The notes under the pieces are model-generated. The model ran no database searches. It saw only the letters and a program-made list of their open reading frames with translations, and was not told where the DNA came from. Of a DNA stretch of 64,000 bases, positions 59,200 through 64,000 are shown in pieces. Both the position numbers and the translations under genes were made by a program. Numbering within the stretch: position 1 is the first letter of the stretch; each line of letters opens with the position of its first letter. Source of the stretch: Sphingomonas sp. NFR15 (GTDB taxonomy: Bacteria; Pseudomonadota; Alphaproteobacteria; Sphingomonadales; Sphingomonadaceae); assembly GCF_900103265.1 (NCBI RefSeq), contig NZ_FMWX01000001.1, positions 1,121,753-1,185,752 of the forward strand, read 5' to 3'.

Positions 59200-60258
59200 T
59201 CAGACGGTGGCGCGTTTGCGTTCGAGGAAGAAGCGCACCATTTCGCGCGACGCGTCGGGGCCGGCCGGGTCGGTGTAGGAGCCGGATGCGTCTCCGCCCG
59301 ACCAGGCATGGCCGGAACCCGCGATCGTCCAGCGTTCGATCAGCACCCTGCCCCGCCCGTCGGCGCTCGTCTCGCGCGTGTAGGAGCGCCCGGCCGGATT
59401 GCGGACGGTCTCGACCGTGGCGGTGAGCGGCGCCGGCGCGACGGCGGCGGCCGCCGCCACGATCTCGCGGCTGTTGATCTCGTTTACGGTCGCGTCGCGG
59501 TCGCCGTGGAAGGTGATGACGGGAACGAACCGCCGCCCGGTGTCCGTCGCGCGCGTGCCGCCGCCCCGCTTCATCGCGTGGAGCGCGCTCGGCAAGTCGC
59601 GCGCCACCCCGCAGGCGAGACCCGAATGGATGCCGACCGCGGCATAGAGATCGGGATATTCCGCCGCCATGATCGCCGCCGCCGCGCCCCCCGCCGACAT
59701 GCCCGCGACATAGACACGCGCGGGATCGGCACGTTCCTCGGCAATCACCTGACGGGTGACGCCGGCGAGCAGCGCCGGCTCGCCGCGATCACGCCGCTGA
59801 TCGCCGGGTTTGAACCAGTTCCAGCATTTCTGCGCGTTGGCGGCTTGCGTCTGGCGTGGATAGGCGACGAGGAAGCCGTGTTCGTCCGCGAACCGGTTCA
59901 TGCCCGTCCCCCGCGCGAAATCCTCGGGCGATTGCGTGCAGCCGTGCAGCATCACGATCAGCGGCATTCCCGCCCTCGCCTGCGCGGGCCGGTAAAGCCG
60001 GTAGTGCATCGTCCCCTCCGGGCCGCTGTAGCTGCGCTCCTCGAAGCGCGCTTCGCGGCCGGGCGCGGTGGTCGTGTCAGGCGCGGCTTTCGTCCGCCCG
60101 AACGGGACGTTCTCGATCAACGTGCCGCCGGCCGCGCCTGCCGGAGCCGGCGCACCGCCGCCGCGCGTGAAGGCGGAGCGGAGCAAGGCGGTCGCTTCGA
60201 GCAGCTTGCCCGATCGTGTCAGGCGCAGCGCCTCTTCCATCGATGTCTTGAGAGCCAT
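59200..60258 (-). CDS. PHB depolymerase-family esterase
   Basis: A 352-residue alpha/beta hydrolase of the polyhydroxybutyrate depolymerase (esterase PhaZ-like) type. The nucleophile Ser is in GMSAGG, the Asp in HGDRDATV and the His in GSGHAWSGG. The oxyanion HGC motif is in VMLHGCTQSPEDFARGTGMN. There is no signal peptide, but ~75 N-terminal residues (with a helical SMEEALRLTRSGKLLEATALL motif) precede the domain; this start is common in intracellular proteobacterial members. It is 18 bp after the ribbon-helix-helix gene. The natural substrate (PHB or another ester) is uncertain. Confidence 0.85.
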   Translation of the reverse strand: MALKTSMEEALRLTRSGKLLEATALLRSAFTRGGGAPAPAGAAGGTLIENVPFGRTKAAPDTTTAPGREARFEERSYSGPEGTMHYRLYRPAQARAGMPLIVMLHGCTQSPEDFARGTGMNRFADEHGFLVAYPRQTQAANAQKCWNWFKPGDQRRDRGEPALLAGVTRQVIAEERADPARVYVAGMSAGGAAAAIMAAEYPDLYAAVGIHSGLACGVARDLPSALHAMKRGGGTRATDTGRRFVPVITFHGDRDATVNEINSREIVAAAAAVAPAPLTATVETVRNPAGRSYTRETSADGRGRVLIERWTIAGSGHAWSGGDASGSYTDPAGPDASREMVRFFLERKRATV

Positions 60259-60276
60259 GTTGATATCCTTCGATGG

Positions 60277-60690
60277 TCAGGCGATGCGATCCGCGAGCGC
60301 GGCCTTGACGGCCGGCGTCGCGTGCAGCGCGCCGAGGATGGTGAGCGACGCGATCGTCGCCCTCGCGAGCTCTGGGGAAACCTCGGGATCGATGCTGGTG
60401 AGGCCGAGCACACGGATTTCGAGCACCTCGCCCGCATCGCGCACCGCCTCGAGCTGCGCGCGTGAGAAATAGCTGATGCCGAGATCGAGGCGCTTGCGCA
60501 CGACCGACTTTTCGGCGGCCTGGCGATGGCGTTCGAGCTGGTTGCGGATCGCCGTGCGGATGAAGTCGGTGCGGTTCGAATAGAAACCGTCCCGCACCAT
60601 CAGGTCAATATGGCCGAGATCGACATAGCCGAGATTGATGGTGATCTTCTCACTGTCGGCCTTGGGCCTGAACTCGTGAACTTCCGCCAT
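60277..60690 (-). CDS. Ribbon-helix-helix (CopG-type) DNA-binding protein
   Basis: A 137-residue protein. Residues ~15-55 form a ribbon-helix-helix (KITINLGYVDLGHIDLMVRDG, then NRTDFIRTAIRNQLERH). The rest is helical with ALADRIA at the end. The start is MAEVHEF at 60690; the codon before is GTG. A perfect palindrome TACCATCC-GTGT-GGATGGTA begins 12 bp upstream, ideal for autoregulation. The gene lies just before the esterase gene on the same strand. It could be a regulator of the esterase. No toxin gene is adjacent. Confidence 0.83.
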   Translation of the reverse strand: MAEVHEFRPKADSEKITINLGYVDLGHIDLMVRDGFYSNRTDFIRTAIRNQLERHRQAAEKSVVRKRLDLGISYFSRAQLEAVRDAGEVLEIRVLGLTSIDPEVSPELARATIASLTILGALHATPAVKAALADRIA

Positions 60691-60701
60691 CACAACCGCC
60701 C

Positions 60702-60721
60702 TACCATCCGTGTGGATGGTA
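60702..60721 (-). promoter_or_regulatory. Candidate operator, TACCATCC-GTGT-GGATGGTA
   Basis: A perfect 8+8 palindrome 12 bp upstream of the ribbon-helix-helix gene, followed (60722 on) by TATGGATGAT, which contains another GGAT half-site. The position and symmetry are those of a dimer/tetramer-binding RHH operator. Confidence 0.7.
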
Positions 60722-60839
60722 TATGGATGATTAGAGTCTATTGTGCAAGTGCGAGATCATGACGGGTTTCGAAATGGCCGGGCTTTCGGCACCTTTGCGC
60801 CCGCAGCGGGTTTCATCCCTATGAAATCAAAGGGTGAAG

Positions 60840-62372
60840 ATGACCGCCAGCCGCGACGAACTCGCTGAGCGACACGGCCTTCTCGCCGATTTCGGCGCGT
60901 TCGCGCTGCGTTGCGACGACCTTTCCGCCGTCCTTGCCGAAGGCTGCCGCATCGTCGCGCGGGCGCTGCGCACCGATGTCGTCAGGGTGGTAGAACTCGA
61001 CGCGGCCGGCGGCGCGGCGCGGGTCCGCGCCGGCATCGGCTGGGCGGCGGATATGGTCGGCACGCATCTCGACGCGGACGAAACCGCCTTCACGGTGCGT
61101 TCGCTCGAGCCGGAAAGCCTCGCCATGACGCAGGACACCGCCCCGCAGACCCGGTCCCTGCGCGCGCGGGACGTGAGCGCGATCGTCGGCGCGCCGATCA
61201 TCCTGCCGGGCGGCAAGCCCTATGGGGTGCTCCAGGCGCTCGCGCGCGCGCCAGGCGCGTTCGACCAAGAAGATATCGCGTTCCTGCACACCTATTGCGC
61301 GGTGCTCGGGCTGATCGTCGACCGGCTCTTCAAGATGGCCGCGCTGGAGCGCACCGACGAGCGTTTTCGGCTGGTCGTCGAGAACGCGCATGGCTTCGCG
61401 ATCATCCTGTCCGATCAGGATGATATCATCACCGACTGGTTTCACGGCGCCACCGAGGTGTTCGGCTGGAGTGAGGAAGAGATGATCGGCAGGACGATGG
61501 CCGACATCTTCACCCCCGAAGATCGCCTCAACGGCATCCCGGAGCGCGAGAGCGCGGAAGCGCGCGCCAATGGCAAGGCGCCGGACATCCGCTGGCACGT
61601 CACCAAAGGCGGCAGCCGCGTCTTCGTCGATGGCCAGACTATCGCCTTGCGCAACCCGGACGGCGCGGTCGCGGGGTTCCTCAAGATCGGGCAGGATCTC
61701 ACCAATCGCAAACGCAACGAGGAACGCCAGACCGTGCTGCTGGCCGAACTGCAGCACCGCGTTCGCAACGTGCTCGCGATGGTGGCCTCCGTGGTCAAGC
61801 GCGGCGACGCGGCGGTCAGCACGCAGGAGTTTCGCGACCGGTTGAGCGGACGCATCGCGGCGATGGCCCGCACGCAGGCGCTGCTGACGCGGGGCCCGGG
61901 CGTTGGCGTCGCGTTGGACGGCATTATCCGCGACGAGTTGGTCGCGCAGGACGCGGAGGAGAGCCGGGTCACGGTCGCCGGGCCGCAGATCTCGCTGTCG
62001 CCCAAGGCGGCCGAAGTGCTGACGCTCGCCATCCATGAGCTTGCCACCAACGCCGCCAAATATGGCGCGCTGTTGCAACCGCGCGGCCGGATCACGGTAG
62101 GCTGGCGACTCGATCGGCGGGACGAACGCGACTGGCTGGCGCTGGAATGGCGCGAGAGCGCGGTCGAGAACCCGGCGGACGCGGGACATGGCCGGGGCTT
62201 TGGCACCGAACTGATCACCCGCCGTGTTCCTTATGAGCTGAGCGGCGAAGGCGAACTCACGGTCACTGCGGACGGCCTGCGTTGCCGCATCGCCTTCCCG
62301 CTCGCCGCCGGCGACAGCATCCTGCAGACCAATTCGCCGCCGCTGCCGAACATACGGGAGACCGGATCGTGA
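60840..62372 (+). CDS. HWE-family sensor histidine kinase (GAF-PAS-HWE)
   Basis: A 510-residue soluble kinase. It has GAF at ~12-165 (DLSAVLAEGCRIVARAL, VSAIVGAPIILPGGKPYGVLQ) and PAS at ~175-290 (FRLVVENAHGFAIILSDQDDIITDWFHGATEVFGW, a typical light/redox-sensor pattern). Then comes the HWE dimer and His box with LLAELQHRVRNVLAM (His306), ATPase with ALTLAIHELATNAAKYGAL, and the WRE of LEWRESAV that defines the HWE class. AAAGGG precedes the ATG at 60840. It overlaps the response regulator gene (GTGA). In alphaproteobacteria such pairs often act in general-stress or light sensing. Confidence 0.9.
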   Translation: MTASRDELAERHGLLADFGAFALRCDDLSAVLAEGCRIVARALRTDVVRVVELDAAGGAARVRAGIGWAADMVGTHLDADETAFTVRSLEPESLAMTQDTAPQTRSLRARDVSAIVGAPIILPGGKPYGVLQALARAPGAFDQEDIAFLHTYCAVLGLIVDRLFKMAALERTDERFRLVVENAHGFAIILSDQDDIITDWFHGATEVFGWSEEEMIGRTMADIFTPEDRLNGIPERESAEARANGKAPDIRWHVTKGGSRVFVDGQTIALRNPDGAVAGFLKIGQDLTNRKRNEERQTVLLAELQHRVRNVLAMVASVVKRGDAAVSTQEFRDRLSGRIAAMARTQALLTRGPGVGVALDGIIRDELVAQDAEESRVTVAGPQISLSPKAAEVLTLAIHELATNAAKYGALLQPRGRITVGWRLDRRDERDWLALEWRESAVENPADAGHGRGFGTELITRRVPYELSGEGELTVTADGLRCRIAFPLAAGDSILQTNSPPLPNIRETGS

Positions 62373-62764
62373 CCGCACCATCGCTTGAGGGCTGTTCCGT
62401 CCTCGTCCTTGAGGACGATTTCTACCTCGCCGACGATATCGCCGAGGCGCTGAGGCGGGCCGGCGCCCGCGTGCTGGGCCCGTTCGCTAACGCGGCGGGC
62501 GCGCTCGCTTCGCTGCGCGGCGCGCGCCCCGATCTCGCCGTGCTCGACGTCAATCTCGGCGCCGAGACGAGCATCGAAGTGGGCCGCGGCCTGCGCGGGG
62601 ACGGCGTGCCGATCCTGTTCGCGACCGGCTATGACGCGTCGGCGCTCCCCCCGGACCTCGCCGATGCGGCCTATCTGCCCAAACCAGTCAACATGACGGC
62701 GCTGGTGTCCCGGCTGCGCGACTTGCGCGGCGAGCGTCAAACGCTTCCGCTGCGCACCCCATGA
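62369..62764 (+). CDS. Stand-alone receiver-domain response regulator
   Basis: A 131-residue single receiver domain. The acidic pair is in VLVLEDDFYLADDIAEAL, phospho-acceptor Asp60 in LAVLDVNLG, and Lys in AAYLPKPVN. There is no output domain, so it works as a phosphate relay or sink for the adjacent HWE kinase (start GTG in GTGA overlap with the kinase stop). This pattern is seen in HWE-kinase operons feeding PhyR-type networks; the partner is not visible in the window. Confidence 0.9.
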   Translation: MTAPSLEGCSVLVLEDDFYLADDIAEALRRAGARVLGPFANAAGALASLRGARPDLAVLDVNLGAETSIEVGRGLRGDGVPILFATGYDASALPPDLADAAYLPKPVNMTALVSRLRDLRGERQTLPLRTP

Positions 62765-62970
62765 CCAGTCAAGACGCTGATCTGGTCGGCATCTGAACTC
62801 TTTCCGGGCTATTTTGCGTAGGTCCATCTCGGTATCAGCGCCGAAGCCACTGGCATGCTGATCTTTTCGGCCCGCGCGGTGATAATCTTGTCGGCACCGG
62901 TGTAGATGCTGATGATGGCCCAGCAGACCACGGATACGAACGCCGCGCGCCGGCACACCTTGGGGAACGC
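62765..62970. other. Intergenic stretch before purU
   Basis: 206 bp of lower G+C, without a clear gene. A minus-strand frame covers most of it, but it has no ribosome site and overlaps the purU start. The purU promoter should lie in this stretch. Confidence 0.4.
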
Positions 62971-63831
62971 ATGATGCCCGAACTCTATACGCTGCGCCTG
63001 CAATGCCCCGATCGCCCCGGCCTTGTCGCGCGTGTCGCCACCTTCCTGTTTGAAAGCGGTGCCAACATCGTCGATGCGCAGCAGTTCGACGATGCGCTAA
63101 ACGATCGCTTCTTCATGCGGGTCGCGTTCCGGCCCGGCAGCGACGCGGGCCTTGATGCGGTACGCGCGGCATTCGCGCCGATCGCGGGCGCGGCCGGGAT
63201 GGATTGGTCGCTCAACGATCAGCGCAGCCGCAAGAAGGTGCTGCTGATGGTATCCAAATGGGACCATTGCCTGGGCGACCTCCTGTACCGCATGCGGCTG
63301 GGCGAGCTGCCGATGGAGGTGGTGGCGATCGCATCGAACCACCCGCGCGAGGTGCTTCACACGTCGCTGATGGACGCGATTCCCTACCACCACCTGCCCG
63401 TCACCCGCGAAACGAAGGCGCAGCAGGAAGCGCAGATCAAGGCGCTGGTCGAGGAAACGAGAGCGGAATTGGTCGTCCTGGCGCGTTACATGCAGATACT
63501 TTCCGACGATCTCGCCGCTTTCCTCTCCGGTCGCTGCATCAATATCCATCACAGCTTCCTACCCGGTTTCAAGGGCGCCAAGCCCTATCATCAGGCTCAC
63601 GCCCGCGGCGTCAAGATGATCGGGGCCACTGCACATTACGTCACGGCGGATCTGGATGAAGGACCGATCATCCACCAGGACGTCGAACCGATCGGCCATT
63701 CGGACACACCTGACGAATTGGTGCGCAAAGGCCGCGATATCGAGCGCCGTGTGCTGGCCGAGGCGGTACGGCTGCATCTCGACGATCGCGTCTTCCAGAA
63801 TGACGGGCGTACCGTCGTCTTCCGGGGCTAA
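62971..63831 (+). CDS. purU: Formyltetrahydrofolate deformylase
   Basis: A 286-residue enzyme that hydrolyses 10-formyl-THF to formate and THF, balancing one-carbon units. The N-terminal ACT domain (residues ~5-80, [21 protein letters not shown]) senses glycine/methionine. The C-terminal formyltransferase domain has [19 protein letters not shown] with the catalytic Asn-His and ADLDEGPII with the Asp. The start is MMPELYTL at 62971, the first of two ATGs, with GGGGAACGC upstream. Monocistronic in this view. Confidence 0.95.
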   Translation: MMPELYTLRLQCPDRPGLVARVATFLFESGANIVDAQQFDDALNDRFFMRVAFRPGSDAGLDAVRAAFAPIAGAAGMDWSLNDQRSRKKVLLMVSKWDHCLGDLLYRMRLGELPMEVVAIASNHPREVLHTSLMDAIPYHHLPVTRETKAQQEAQIKALVEETRAELVVLARYMQILSDDLAAFLSGRCINIHHSFLPGFKGAKPYHQAHARGVKMIGATAHYVTADLDEGPIIHQDVEPIGHSDTPDELVRKGRDIERRVLAEAVRLHLDDRVFQNDGRTVVFRG

Positions 63832-64000
63832 TCGCGGCAGCACGGACCGATCGGCGCGGGCTCGGGCGCTGCGCGGCCGGGCGAACCCGTATCGAGGCCG
63901 AACCGCTGGCTGCAAACGGCATCCGGCCGGCGACAGCGGATAGACATGGTGGCATCCAGCCACATTTCGCCGGACGCTTGGGAGGTTGCTCAGAGGCACA
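63832..64000. other. Right edge of the window, no gene recognised
   Basis: 169 bp after purU. Frames cross it, but none shows a recognisable domain, a ribosome site or a typical start. It may be the beginning of an intergenic region. Confidence 0.4.

Noticed and set aside
60277..60690. Antitoxin of a ParD-like toxin-antitoxin pair
   Set aside because: It has the ribbon-helix-helix, but is longer than ParD and is followed by an esterase, not a ParE/RelE toxin.
62809..63003. 64-codon minus-strand frame before purU with one hydrophobic stretch
   Set aside because: It overlaps the purU start by 33 bases, has no ribosome site and no family likeness. It might be a gene remnant, but that cannot be supported.

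Overview
The window looks like a chromosomal segment of an alphaproteobacterium of the order Sphingomonadales, most likely Sphingomonas or a close relative. Supporting signs are the high G+C codon use (roughly 65-70% in most genes), TonB-dependent receptor and TorF-type porin genes, a GGAAC-N16-CGTT (EcfG-type) promoter, and several families of short palindromic repeats scattered between genes. I see no phage, integron, IS element, CRISPR array or rRNA. One tRNA (Glu, UUC) is present. The taxonomic call is inference from gene content; no database was searched.

Layout. 1-4356: end of mtnA, a metallophosphoesterase, a diacylglycerol-kinase-like lipid kinase and an OPT transporter. 4588-9186: a tightly overlapping polysaccharide module (acyltransferase-SGNH, flippase, glycosyltransferase). 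9202-12808: a GH130 enzyme paired with a GT4/helical-barrel fusion. 12939-16481: queF, sseA, metC and a porin. 16565-20461: an ileS-lspA-DUF3035 lipoprotein operon on the minus strand. 20558-27553: DedA, a HigA-like orphan, uvrB, small envelope proteins, an MBL hydrolase, an EamA transporter and a GIY-YIG nuclease. 27685-31561: class I fumarase and a PAS-GGDEF-EAL-PilZ protein. 31841-36501: nrdA and nrdB, separated by about 1.5 kb that holds a repeat-flanked DUF559 nuclease and three small genes. 37103-45002: a complete kdpFABCDE potassium-uptake operon with two micro-ORFs at its head. 45015-50473: an AttEFGH-like ABC cassette with a Bcr/CflA efflux pump. 50572-55209: TonB receptor, recJ and tRNA-Glu. 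55479-62764: a signalling block with a KaiC-like ATPase plus hybrid kinase, and an HWE kinase plus receiver, around a PHB-depolymerase-type esterase with its ribbon-helix-helix neighbour. 62971-63831: purU.

Most interesting signals. (1) Two unrelated small nucleases, GIY-YIG and DUF559 (PD-(D/E)XK), are each bracketed within a few bases by copies of a palindromic repeat family, a different family for each nuclease. The DUF559 reading frame and its stop run into its repeat. This suggests repeat-nuclease units comparable to, but distinct from, REP/RAYT systems. (2) A third palindromic family has inserted in frame into ileS and adds about 30 residues. (3) The nrdA leader is a run of five stem-loops. 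(4) Clear candidate regulatory sites are an EcfG-type promoter before a small secreted protein, a perfect CRP-type half-site palindrome before recJ, and a perfect 8+8 palindrome just upstream of the ribbon-helix-helix gene.

Functionally, most of the window is housekeeping (translation, DNA repair, deoxynucleotide synthesis, one-carbon metabolism, potassium homeostasis) combined with envelope biogenesis and two-component signalling.
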